Shown piece after piece: positions 7,490-15,958 of a stretch of 64,000 nucleotides of DNA. The notes below the pieces were generated by a model, which was given only the letters and a program-made list of their open reading frames with translations, was not told where the DNA came from and made no database searches. The position numbers were made by a program, and so were the translations under genes. Source of the DNA: Nocardia mangyaensis (lineage in GTDB: Bacteria > Actinomycetota > Actinomycetes > Mycobacteriales > Mycobacteriaceae); the NCBI RefSeq assembly GCF_001886715.1, contig NZ_CP018082.1, positions 4,340,001-4,404,000 on the forward strand, in the 5' to 3' direction. Each line of letters begins with the position of its first letter. Within the stretch, counting starts at the first letter, position 1.

Positions 7490-9309
7490 AGCGGCTTGAC
7501 CTCCTCGACTTCACCGATCTCGTCCGGCGGATTGGCATGCGACTGCGCGGGCGACCCGAACAGATCGTCGACGCGGGTCTTGCGCGTCGGGTCGTTGTAC
7601 TCGATCGACCGCTTCACCGCGTCGGCGTACTCCGATTCCCACCATGGCACAGTACGGACCAGCACCGCAGGCTGACCGGAGGTGAACACCACCGCCCGGC
7701 CCCGGGGCAACGTCGCCAGCGCCTGGGCGGTGAAGGTCACCGAGGAACTGAGCGAGCGCGAATAGCTCTTGCTGTTGCCCGACTGCGACATCGACGACGA
7801 GATGGATTCGTACTCACCGATCGCCTCGGACCGATCGCGCAGGAACGCCATGTCGTCGACACCGCTGCCGAGCACCTTGATGTTGGCCGCCGACCACAGC
7901 GCGCTCATCCCGGCGTCGCCCCAGCACCGCGCGCCCTGCGCCCACGACTGCAGCACGGTCATCACCACGATGCCGCGCGATCCGAAGTGGCTGTACTGCT
8001 TGGGCAAATCCTTCCAGCGCACCACGTTCGCGGCCTCGTCGAGCACCGCGAGCAGCGGGATCGGCAACCGGCCGCCCGACGACATCGATGCCTTGCGCAT
8101 CGCGACATCGATCACCGCTTCGGTGAGCGCGCTCACCAGCGGCGAGGCCGAACCTCGCCCCTCGAGCGACAGGCAGTACAGCGTCCCGTTGCGTTCGACG
8201 AACTCGAGCTCGTCGAACTGGAGCCGATCGCCGCCGCCCCGGGTGATCCACGGGTGCACATTCGACAACTGCAGGCAGCGGACCATCTTCTTGGCGGTGC
8301 CGAAGATGCCGCTCTTGGTGCGCGGTTCGGCGTTGTACTGCATGGCCAGACCCGCGGCCGTGAAATCGTGGCCGGCCCGCCGCAGGTGCTCGATCGCCTC
8401 ACTGTCCTGCGGGTTGGTGACCCACTCCCACACCTGGGTGATCGGCCTGCCCGCGATCGCGGCGGCCAGGAACATCCCGGCCAGCAGGTCTTCGGCCTCG
8501 GGGTCGAAGAAGCTGTCCTGATCGTCGGCGCCGCCGGACTCGGCGTCGGCGAAGTGACCGGCCAGGCGCGCCGCGCGCATCTCGCAGCCCTCCCTGCGGT
8601 GATCGACCCAGGCCAGCGGATCCCAGAACCAGGTCGGCCGTTCACCGGCCACGCCCTGCGGGTCGAACACGAAGGTCGCGCTGCCCTTCGCCTCGCGCAC
8701 ATTACGGGTGGCGTCGACCACGTCACGCTTGTTCGAGGTGGTCAGCACCGGCCCGATCGCGGACAGGATCGCCGGGATCACCCGCGAGGTGGACTTGCCC
8801 TGCCGGGGGCCCCAGATGTCGAGATGCAGGTCCTCGTAGGAACCGTAGAGCGGGGTGCCGTCGGCCACGGCGACACCGATCGGCACGCCGGGGGCGTCCT
8901 GGGAACCCAACCGCACGCCGAGGTCCTTGGCCTTGGCCCGCACACCTTCCTCGGTGATCGAGGCGATCGCGCTCCCGGTGCCCATGTGGTCGGCCTTGTC
9001 GTCGATGGACAGTCGCCCGACCACCGCGCGCTTGCGCAACTTCTTGCGCACCACCACGTAGCCGATGATCGTCACGATCACCAGCAGCACAATCACCGTG
9101 GAGGCCCGCGGCCAGTGCAGCTTGCCGCGGGCAAGATCGGCCACCACCGCGATCGGATTGGCCGGAATGTCCTGCGGCACCACCGCCAACGCGTTGCCCA
9201 GGTGCAGCGCGACGGCGAGGGTGATCAGCGTCGCAAAGCCGAACATGATCAGGATCAGCGTCGTGTCGGGCCCGACCGCGGCCGGATCCGTCACCTTCTT
9301 CTTCGCCAC
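7486..9309 (-). CDS. VirD4/TraG-like type IV secretion coupling ATPase
   Basis: A 607-residue inner-membrane ATPase. Two hydrophobic segments near the N-terminus (about residues 15-38 and 58-80) are followed by a soluble P-loop domain. Walker A is GPRQGKSTS near residue 170; Walker B is LLAVLDEAANV near residue 423. This is the layout of TraG/VirD4 coupling proteins, which deliver substrates to a type IV channel. A TraM-recognition-like region follows Walker B. Start is GTG 9307-9309 behind AGGAGG. It lies downstream of a lipoprotein gene and upstream of DUF4913. No relaxase is nearby, so the substrate may be protein rather than DNA. Confidence 0.88.
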   Translation of the reverse strand: MAKKKVTDPAAVGPDTTLILIMFGFATLITLAVALHLGNALAVVPQDIPANPIAVVADLARGKLHWPRASTVIVLLVIVTIIGYVVVRKKLRKRAVVGRLSIDDKADHMGTGSAIASITEEGVRAKAKDLGVRLGSQDAPGVPIGVAVADGTPLYGSYEDLHLDIWGPRQGKSTSRVIPAILSAIGPVLTTSNKRDVVDATRNVREAKGSATFVFDPQGVAGERPTWFWDPLAWVDHRREGCEMRAARLAGHFADAESGGADDQDSFFDPEAEDLLAGMFLAAAIAGRPITQVWEWVTNPQDSEAIEHLRRAGHDFTAAGLAMQYNAEPRTKSGIFGTAKKMVRCLQLSNVHPWITRGGGDRLQFDELEFVERNGTLYCLSLEGRGSASPLVSALTEAVIDVAMRKASMSSGGRLPIPLLAVLDEAANVVRWKDLPKQYSHFGSRGIVVMTVLQSWAQGARCWGDAGMSALWSAANIKVLGSGVDDMAFLRDRSEAIGEYESISSSMSQSGNSKSYSRSLSSSVTFTAQALATLPRGRAVVFTSGQPAVLVRTVPWWESEYADAVKRSIEYNDPTRKTRVDDLFGSPAQSHANPPDEIGEVEEVKPL

Positions 9310-9343
9310 GAGTGCCTCCTTGTGGACTGGGTCGGATGGGTGC

Positions 9344-9928
9344 TCAGCGGAACGCGTCGAGGCGCCAGCCTCGAGTCGTCTGCACCACGGTCGCGATGAC
9401 CGTGCTCGGCGGTAGTGGCTCGGTGCGTCCGCTCGGGTAGACGACCGTCTGTTCGATGCCGATCTTGTACTGCGCCACCGCCGGATCCGGGCTCGGCGGT
9501 GCCGTGTCGCCCGAGGCGAAGGTGAACGCCGTCACGTGCGCCTTCGCCTTCGCCCAATCCGCCCACTGCAGCGAGGGTTTCGGCGTGTCGCTCTCGTCCG
9601 CGGACCCGTCGAGCATACGTATCATGCTGGGCCCCAGCCATGTGCGCGCACGCTGGAGTGAGTCGCCCGGTTCCTCGGTGACCGGGTTCCAGCTGTAGAT
9701 CTCGCGCAGCGCCACGACAGCCACCCCGTCGGGCGTCGTGGGGTCGGTGGCCACGGCGGCCTCGAGCAACCGGGTCGTCGAGGTGACCTGGTCCGGGCGC
9801 GCCGAATCGGAGCCGCCGCCACAGGCGGCGACCGAGGTGAGGACCGCCACGAGCATCACCGCCGGAATCGTCCGGATTCGTGTTCTGTCCCACCAGGTTA
9901 TCGTCGGTCTCGGTCGCTGTGTGCTCAC
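9344..9928 (-). CDS. T4SS-cluster lipoprotein, VirB8/NTF2-like size
   Basis: A 194-residue predicted lipoprotein. A basic N-terminus and hydrophobic stretch end in SVAACGGG, giving a lipobox Cys near residue 36. The mature part is about 155 residues with a mixed alpha/beta pattern ending TTRGWRLDAFR, which resembles small NTF2-fold extracytoplasmic domains. The GTG start overlaps the stop of the cell-wall hydrolase gene (GTGA). It probably sits on the outer face of the membrane as a component of the secretion apparatus; no enzymatic motif is seen. Confidence 0.65.
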   Translation of the reverse strand: MSTQRPRPTITWWDRTRIRTIPAVMLVAVLTSVAACGGGSDSARPDQVTSTTRLLEAAVATDPTTPDGVAVVALREIYSWNPVTEEPGDSLQRARTWLGPSMIRMLDGSADESDTPKPSLQWADWAKAKAHVTAFTFASGDTAPPSPDPAVAQYKIGIEQTVVYPSGRTEPLPPSTVIATVVQTTRGWRLDAFR

Positions 9929-11583
9929 AACACCCTCCGTATCCGCGCGTCACCCGGCACCGCCACCTCGACGACGCCACCGCCGCCACCGTTGCTCGCC
10001 GGCGGCACCGCCTGGATCACCTGCCCGTCACGGGTGTAGATCCCCACCTGCGCGGGACCCTGCCGACCGAACGCGCTGAACACCAGATCACCCGCGGCCG
10101 CCCTGCGCAGCGGGACCTCGACGCCGGACTCCCACTGCTGTTCAGCGGTGCGCGGCAACACCACCTCGCCCGCGGAGGCCGCGAACACCGCGGCCGCGGT
10201 CAGGCCCGGTGCGTCGAATCCGCCACTGCTCGGTCCCTGCGCGCCGCCACCGCCCCACACATACGGGGTGCCGAGCCAATCATGAGCGGCCTCGGCGATC
10301 TGTTCCCCGCCACCACCCGGCTCGGGAGTGAATCGGCCCTGCGCGCCGGGCGCGCGGTACAGCGGCTCCATCGTCAGGATGTTGGTGACATACGGCCGGG
10401 TCTCGGAGTAGTGCGCAGCATACTGATTCGGCATGCCGCCGGACGCGAGCACCGCCCCTTCCCCGGCGTTGTATCCGGCCAACGTGAGCGCGGTCAGGTC
10501 GCCCGACACCCTGCCCTCGGCGATCCAGCCCGAGACTTTGCGCGCGATCGCACACATGTAGCGGGCCTGGCCGATGATCGCGTCACCGTCGTCCCACACA
10601 CTCGCGGTGCCGTTGCCGTCGGAGTCGAGAACGTAGGGCAGCCCGTCGTCGGGGTTGATCCCCGCCGCAGTGCCGGGCAGGAACTGGGCCAGGCCCTGCG
10701 CACCCGCGGGCGAGGTGAGCCCGCGCCGGAATCCGGACTCCTGCTTGGCCTGTGCGGCCAGCAGCGAGGACGAGATCTCGGGGCACACCGTCCCGGCGCG
10801 TCGGTACCAGATCTCGAGTTCGGCGGGCACCTTGCCGTCGGCGAGCGCCCCACCGGCGCTGCCGAATCCGCGCACACACCGGGGGTCGACCGAGAAGGCG
10901 CGCGCGCCACCGACATCGGGGGTCGGCGCGCCGTCGAGCCACGGCATCGGGTCGATCTGGCGGCCACCGGTGAACCGGCCGCCGGGCACGATCTCGAAAT
11001 GCAGGTGCGGGCCGCTGGATTCACCCGCCGAGCCGACCATCCCGATCGGCTGTCCCGCGGTGACGGTGTCACCGGTGCGTACCTTGACCCCGTTGTCCCA
11101 CATGTGACCGTACACCGCGGAGTAGGCGCGGCCGTTGGTGTCCACGGAGTCGACGACAATCCAGTTGCCGAAGCCGGAGGCCGGACCCGCGGCGACGACG
11201 CGACCATCGGAGACCGAGTAGATCGTCGTCCCGTCGCCGGCGGCGAAGTCGATGCCCTTGTGATTGCCACCGCGGGTGCCGAACACATCGGAGACGGTGA
11301 AGGTACCGATCTCGAGCGGCAGTGTGCGGCGCAGCGGACCGACCCCGGCGGCCAGCGACGGTGTCCCGGTGACGGCCGGATTCGATGACGGCGCGGGCGC
11401 ACTCGTGGCGGCGGCGCGCTGGTCCTCACCACCGAGCCGCGGCAGCGTGGGCACCGAGGAGCCGTCGAGGATGTCGTCGGTCTCGCAGGTCTCGTCCGCC
11501 GACGGCAGCACGATCACCAGCACGAGCGCGATCAGCCCGATGACCGAACCCAGCGTCGTCATCAGGATGGTGCGGGCATTCAC
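9925..11583 (-). CDS. Three-domain cell-wall hydrolase: M23 peptidase, lytic transglycosylase, inactive NlpC/P60
   Basis: A 552-residue protein with an N-terminal membrane anchor (about 8-28). An M23/LytM domain covers about 90-205 with zinc and catalytic residues His108, Asp112, His193 and His195. A lytic transglycosylase-like domain covers about 255-415 with Glu282 in QAKQESGF. An NlpC/P60-like domain covers about 430-550. The last has FDAPG where FDCSG is expected (Ala458 for the nucleophile Cys) and QVGIY for HVGIY (Gln512 for His), so it should be inactive. M23 and SLT activity would open peptidoglycan for the secretion channel, as VirB1-type enzymes do. Start is GTG 11581-11583 behind GGGAGG. 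Confidence 0.88.
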   Translation of the reverse strand: MNARTILMTTLGSVIGLIALVLVIVLPSADETCETDDILDGSSVPTLPRLGGEDQRAAATSAPAPSSNPAVTGTPSLAAGVGPLRRTLPLEIGTFTVSDVFGTRGGNHKGIDFAAGDGTTIYSVSDGRVVAAGPASGFGNWIVVDSVDTNGRAYSAVYGHMWDNGVKVRTGDTVTAGQPIGMVGSAGESSGPHLHFEIVPGGRFTGGRQIDPMPWLDGAPTPDVGGARAFSVDPRCVRGFGSAGGALADGKVPAELEIWYRRAGTVCPEISSSLLAAQAKQESGFRRGLTSPAGAQGLAQFLPGTAAGINPDDGLPYVLDSDGNGTASVWDDGDAIIGQARYMCAIARKVSGWIAEGRVSGDLTALTLAGYNAGEGAVLASGGMPNQYAAHYSETRPYVTNILTMEPLYRAPGAQGRFTPEPGGGGEQIAEAAHDWLGTPYVWGGGGAQGPSSGGFDAPGLTAAAVFAASAGEVVLPRTAEQQWESGVEVPLRRAAAGDLVFSAFGRQGPAQVGIYTRDGQVIQAVPPASNGGGGGVVEVAVPGDARIRRVL

Positions 11584-11641
11584 CGGCGCCCTCCCAGGGT
11601 TCCGCGCCGGGCGCCGGGATCCGGGTCCGCCGCGGGGGTGT

Positions 11642-11950
11642 TCACCGGCGGCGCCGGGTTTCGTTGAGCGTGTCGGCGAGTGTGCGGTTCATCTCGGCGG
11701 CGGCGGCCAGCTGCTGTTGCAGCAGGGCCACTTTGCGGCGCAGCGCGGTGGCGTCCATCCGGTCCAGGCTCGGTCCCTCCGCCGCGCGCACCCAGTTGCG
11801 GACCGAATTGGTGTGCACGCCGATCTGTTCGGCCACCACCCGGCAGGCCTCGGACTCGCTGCGCAGCTTGTCGGTCAAGGCCAGTACCTGCTCGACGGCG
11901 GCATTGCGCACCTCGGGCGAGACGCGGCGGTAGGACCGGTGCGGCATCAT
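11642..11950 (-). CDS. Orphan IS3 OrfA-like helix-turn-helix protein embedded in the operon
   Basis: A 102-residue basic protein. The first 60 residues resemble IS3/IS911 OrfA transposase HTH domains (RRVSPEVRNAAVEQVL, then EQIGVHTNSVRNWVRAAEG). The last 35 form a leucine-containing helix (RRKVALLQQQLAAAAEMNRTL) like the OrfA zipper. No OrfB, terminal inverted repeats or target duplication is visible. The ATG overlaps the VirB4-like stop (ATGA), so it is a properly coupled member of the operon rather than an insertion. It may be a domesticated DNA-binding regulator. A long frame that extends it upstream to 12643 is an antisense-frame artefact over the VirB4 gene. Confidence 0.7.
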   Translation of the reverse strand: MMPHRSYRRVSPEVRNAAVEQVLALTDKLRSESEACRVVAEQIGVHTNSVRNWVRAAEGPSLDRMDATALRRKVALLQQQLAAAAEMNRTLADTLNETRRRR

Positions 11951-14454
11951 GGCTGACCCCCGTTCGCCGACGGTTCGGCCGGTGGCATGTCGTAGGCAGG
12001 CGTGCCACGCGGATTGTCGCCGAACTCGCTGAACCGCTGATTGGTGTCGTGGATTCCGCTTTCCTTCTCCGACACCGTGAACTCCATGTGGAAGGGGATG
12101 CCGGGACGGCGATCCTCGCCGATCTTGAGCAGGAACTTGCCGGTGCCCGGCGGCGAGGGCCGCTGCTGGCCCGGCCGCAACGCCTCCCCGGTGAGGGCCT
12201 GGGGGGCCGACCAGCCGGTGACCATCTCCTGTTCGGCGGCGGTGAACGGCACCGTCGAATCCAGTCTGCTGATCTCCTCGGCGGGCAGCGCGCCGAAGAT
12301 CTTGGCGCGGGCGCGTTCCAGGAAGCCGATCGCCTTGGCGATCGCGGCATCCGAGCCCAGTGCCTGCAGGTCCTTGATGGTGTGGCTGATCATGATCAGC
12401 GCGGTGGCCAGGCCACGCTGCAGGCGAGTCAGTTCGTCGACCCGGTCGACCATGAAGTCGCCGAGGCCGAGCACCTGCCACAGCTCGTCCATCACCACCT
12501 GGAAGTAGCGCTGCGGGCCCATCTTCGCGTCGGCGAGCACGTGCGCGGCCTCGACCGAGGCGAATCCGTCGGCCCAGCAGGCGAGCATGACCGCGGCCTT
12601 GAGCTTCTTGTCGCCGGTGGGGATGTGCGAGACGTCGATGCACACCGCGACGGCGTCGGTGTCGATGGGCACACTGGTCTGGCCGTTGAAGATCGCGCCG
12701 AACGGACCCTGGGTGAGCGCGCGCAACGAGCGGCGCAGATTCTTGATCGCGTTCTGGTATTCGTCGGCGTTGTCGGCGCCCGCGTCCAGCATCAGTTCCG
12801 CACCGCCGCCGACGATCACCTCTAGCAGGTTCTCCATGATCGGCGGCTTGTCGGGGGTGAATTCGCTACCCGGCTGGTAGAGGATGCGCAGTGCGGTCGC
12901 GATCAGAGTTTCCTCGAAGTCGGCGACCCTGGCACCGCGGACCAGTTCCACCAGGCCCGCCACCAACGTCACCTGCCTGGCCCGCAGGTCCTGCAGCACC
13001 TGACGCTGCAACGCGGGGAGGTCTCCGAGCCGGGGCACCACCGCGCCGAGCACACCCGCGGCCAGCGGATTCAGCTTGCCGTGGCCGTAACCGAGGTCGA
13101 TGACCTGACCGCCGACGAGTTCGACCATCTTGCGGTAGTCGGGTTTCACGTCGGCCAGGATCAGCGGGGTGATGCCCTGGGCGATGCCGCCGAGCACGAT
13201 CCGGCGCACCAGCGAGGACTTGCCGAAACCGTTGAGGCCCAGCACGAACAGGCTCGGCGCGGTGATGAAGCTGCCGCGCATGAACCAGTTCATCGGGTCG
13301 AAGCAGACCGGCGCGCCCGTGTGCAGGTGCGAGCCGAGCGGCGTGCCGATCAACGGGGCGCCGGCCCCGACCGACCAGGGCCACAACCCGGCGACCTGAG
13401 CGGTGGTGGCCCGGTATTCGACCGGTCGGCCGACCACGTTCATCTTGCCGCCACCGGGGCCGGAGTAGCCGCGGTCGGTCAATTCGGCGGTGGTGCGGTC
13501 GAATCCGTCCTTGACCACGGCCTCGGTGCGGGCCTGGGCGTTGTTGCGGCGCAGGTCGTCGGTGTGGATGCGGAAGGTGGCCCAGGCCGCGCGCAGACCG
13601 GACTGCTCGCGCGCGATCATCTCGTAGCGGGCCCGAGTGGCGTCATCGAGCAGCGACGGGCCGGATCGGCCCCGCTCCGGCCTCTTCGACTTCACCGCCC
13701 GGCCGGCGCCCATCGCCCGGTCGGCGGCCTCGTCGGGACGAATCGGACGCGCCGGCTTGGCCGCTCTCGGCTGCTTGGTCAGCCCGGGTTTCGCCGGTCG
13801 TTGCTGACGGCGCGGATCGCCTTGTACACGTTCGTGTTCCAGGCGGGGGCCGTGGTCCTCGTCGCGCAGGCCACGGGCACCGGCCGGGGATTGCGCACCG
13901 CGCGTTCGCCGTTCGTCCGCGCCGCGACCACCCGTCCGGGAGCCACGTCCGGCACCACGGAGCCGGCCGGTCTCGTCACCACGCGGCCGGCCGACGGCCT
14001 CACCACGCGGCCCTCGCGCGCCCTCGGCACGTGGTCCGCGTGGATCCTCGGCCCGTCGTCCGCGCTTGTCGTCCTCGCGAGCCCGGCGCGGGTCGTCAGC
14101 CCTGGACCTGCGCTCGTCGTCCGCACGGGGGCGACGTGGCTCCTCGGCACGCGACCTGCGTGTCTCCTCCGGCCGACGCGGATCGTCCTGGCCCGATCGC
14201 CCGGGGCGTCCCCGACCGTCATCCGCACGCGATCCGCGCTCCCCCGAGGGACGCTCCTCGGACGTGCGCCCACCTCGCGCCGCGGTCTCCCGCTCGGCGC
14301 GTTCGGTGCGCTCGTCGAGGCCGAGCACGTCGTCGCTCACGCGCGACGCGCTCCCCCGCGGCTCACGTTCACCACGGATCCGCGGTGGCCGGTGGACCGG
14401 GCGCAACGCGATGTCGTCGCGGTCGCGCACCGGGGGTTCGTAGTCGCGTCCCAT
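11947..14454 (-). CDS. VirB4-like secretion ATPase with long charged N-terminal extension
   Basis: An 835-residue protein. Residues 1 to about 265 are a low-complexity extension of Arg, Asp, Glu, Gly and Pro with repeated RRxRADD-like units, probably disordered. The rest is a VirB4/TcpA-type ATPase. Walker A is GLNGFGKSS near residue 408 and Walker B is VVMDELWQV near residue 653, followed by a sensor-like LIMISHT. Cytosolic ATPases of this kind power pilus or channel assembly. ATG 14454 lies 7 bp after the SCO6880-family stop. It is the hub gene that most firmly identifies the cluster as type IV secretion-like. Confidence 0.87.
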   Translation of the reverse strand: MGRDYEPPVRDRDDIALRPVHRPPRIRGEREPRGSASRVSDDVLGLDERTERAERETAARGGRTSEERPSGERGSRADDGRGRPGRSGQDDPRRPEETRRSRAEEPRRPRADDERRSRADDPRRAREDDKRGRRAEDPRGPRAEGARGPRGEAVGRPRGDETGRLRGAGRGSRTGGRGADERRTRGAQSPAGARGLRDEDHGPRLEHERVQGDPRRQQRPAKPGLTKQPRAAKPARPIRPDEAADRAMGAGRAVKSKRPERGRSGPSLLDDATRARYEMIAREQSGLRAAWATFRIHTDDLRRNNAQARTEAVVKDGFDRTTAELTDRGYSGPGGGKMNVVGRPVEYRATTAQVAGLWPWSVGAGAPLIGTPLGSHLHTGAPVCFDPMNWFMRGSFITAPSLFVLGLNGFGKSSLVRRIVLGGIAQGITPLILADVKPDYRKMVELVGGQVIDLGYGHGKLNPLAAGVLGAVVPRLGDLPALQRQVLQDLRARQVTLVAGLVELVRGARVADFEETLIATALRILYQPGSEFTPDKPPIMENLLEVIVGGGAELMLDAGADNADEYQNAIKNLRRSLRALTQGPFGAIFNGQTSVPIDTDAVAVCIDVSHIPTGDKKLKAAVMLACWADGFASVEAAHVLADAKMGPQRYFQVVMDELWQVLGLGDFMVDRVDELTRLQRGLATALIMISHTIKDLQALGSDAAIAKAIGFLERARAKIFGALPAEEISRLDSTVPFTAAEQEMVTGWSAPQALTGEALRPGQQRPSPPGTGKFLLKIGEDRRPGIPFHMEFTVSEKESGIHDTNQRFSEFGDNPRGTPAYDMPPAEPSANGGQP

Positions 14455-14461
14455 GATCGCC

Positions 14462-15958
14462 TCACCCCGCCAATGCCTTCGGAATGGTCGCGTGCTCGGG
14501 CAGGATCACGCCGCAACCGAGGGAGGCCGCGAATGCCGCGGCCTGGTATCGGTAGCAGCGCCGGATCTTGAGCCGGGCCTGCGTCGAGAGGTCGCGGGTG
14601 ATGGCCTCGATGCGCGGTAGGTCACCGCGCAGCGGCTCGGTGATGGTCACCAGCGCGCCGAAGCGGGTCACACCGTGCCCGCGGGCCTGTTCCTCGCGTG
14701 CCTGCTGGGTCGCACCGACCCGCAGTGTCGCGGCGGCCGAGACGACACCGCGTTCACTCTGTTGCGCGACGAGCGCGTTCTTGAAGTCGTCGTCGACGAT
14801 CTCGGCGGCGTCGGCGGCCGAGTGCGGCCGGTAGACGATCGCGATGCGCTTGCGTGGCACTTCGGGATTGGGCGCCAGCAGCCGCTGCAGCACCCGCTCG
14901 TCGACCGCGCCCTCGGGGGCGGCATCCATCTCCCAGGTCACCGAGCGGCCGCCGTCGTGGATCAGGTGGTCCCACTTCTCGTCGTGGGAGACCGGGCCCG
15001 CGTCGTCCCAGCCGAGCCCGTGCCCGCCCGGATCGGCGGCGGCCACCTCGAGGTCGGCCTGCGCGGCCGGGTCGTAGCTGCGGCGGATGAAGGAGATGAC
15101 CTCCTCGGCCGCCATCGGCTGCGCCCGCACGCCCGCCTCGGCCAGCGCCGCGCAGATCCCGGGCAGCCTGCGCCCGATCTCCACGGCCTCCTCGGCCGGG
15201 TTCTTGCGCCGCTCGGCGGTGGTGGCCTTGAAGGTGATCGCCACCCGGGGCAGCAACTGCACCCGCTCCTGGGGCAGTTCGGTGGCCAGCTCGTACATCA
15301 CCTGCTGGGCCAGATCGGGCGCCTCGGGCCGGGTGATCGTGGAGACCTCGTTGAGCAGCCGGTTGCCGGTCTCGGGGACGGTGTCGATGACCGGCACCAC
15401 CGCGACGATGTCGCTGGTCTGGCCCACCGACGCCAGGAAGGTGCCCCAGGCCGCGACCCAGCGGTCGATCACCGGCTGGTCCACCGCCTCGTGGCCCTGC
15501 GGCCAGGCCCGCAACACCACCGTGTACTGCGCGAACGCGGGCAGGTGGATCATCCCGAAGTGGTAGCCGCCCGCGTCGATGCCCTCGTAGAGCTTCGACG
15601 GAGCCAGCAGCCCCGGCAGTTTGGTGACACCGCCCGGGATCCGGGAGAACCGGCCGCCCCGGTACACGTGCTCGCCGTTCTTGCGCGAGCGCATCCAGTT
15701 GAACATCATCAGTCCCGTCTCGTAGCCCGAGCGGCCCCCCGTCCGCCACACCAGCGGCAACATCACCAGCGCGCCGAGGCCGCCGACGATGAAGCCCCAT
15801 TTGAATCCACCGACCATGGCGCAGATCAGTGCCGTGATCACCACGACGAAACCGATCACGGTCTCTTCCCAGCGCAGGCCGAAAAGGCCCGCGCTGCGTG
15901 GTTTCTGCCACAGCCCGTACGAGCGGCGCTCGTAGGTGTCGGTCGCCGAGGTCGTCAT
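14462..15958 (-). CDS. SCO6880-family protein of actinobacterial T4SS-like loci
   Basis: A 498-residue protein with an early YGLWQKPRSAGLFGLRWEE segment, two membrane helices (about 32-75) and a large cytosolic domain without a P-loop. This arrangement is the SCO6880 family, which in Streptomyces and relatives lies beside VirB4-like and VirB6-like genes. In the archetypal systems a PrgI/VirB3-like membrane segment precedes the ATPase, so this protein may act as a VirB3-like partner fused to an inactive ATPase-like body. That is inference. The ATG overlaps the VirB6-like stop (ATGA). Confidence 0.75.
   Translation of the reverse strand: MTTSATDTYERRSYGLWQKPRSAGLFGLRWEETVIGFVVVITALICAMVGGFKWGFIVGGLGALVMLPLVWRTGGRSGYETGLMMFNWMRSRKNGEHVYRGGRFSRIPGGVTKLPGLLAPSKLYEGIDAGGYHFGMIHLPAFAQYTVVLRAWPQGHEAVDQPVIDRWVAAWGTFLASVGQTSDIVAVVPVIDTVPETGNRLLNEVSTITRPEAPDLAQQVMYELATELPQERVQLLPRVAITFKATTAERRKNPAEEAVEIGRRLPGICAALAEAGVRAQPMAAEEVISFIRRSYDPAAQADLEVAAADPGGHGLGWDDAGPVSHDEKWDHLIHDGGRSVTWEMDAAPEGAVDERVLQRLLAPNPEVPRKRIAIVYRPHSAADAAEIVDDDFKNALVAQQSERGVVSAAATLRVGATQQAREEQARGHGVTRFGALVTITEPLRGDLPRIEAITRDLSTQARLKIRRCYRYQAAAFAASLGCGVILPEHATIPKALAG

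Noticed and set aside
7537..9399. 620-codon plus-strand frame opposite the TraG-like gene
   Set aside because: Composition of a third-position shadow (His, Arg, Gly); the minus-strand gene has clear Walker motifs and a ribosome site.
13081..14571. 496-codon plus-strand frame opposite the VirB4 N-terminus
   Set aside because: Shadow of the repeated Arg/Asp-rich coding region.
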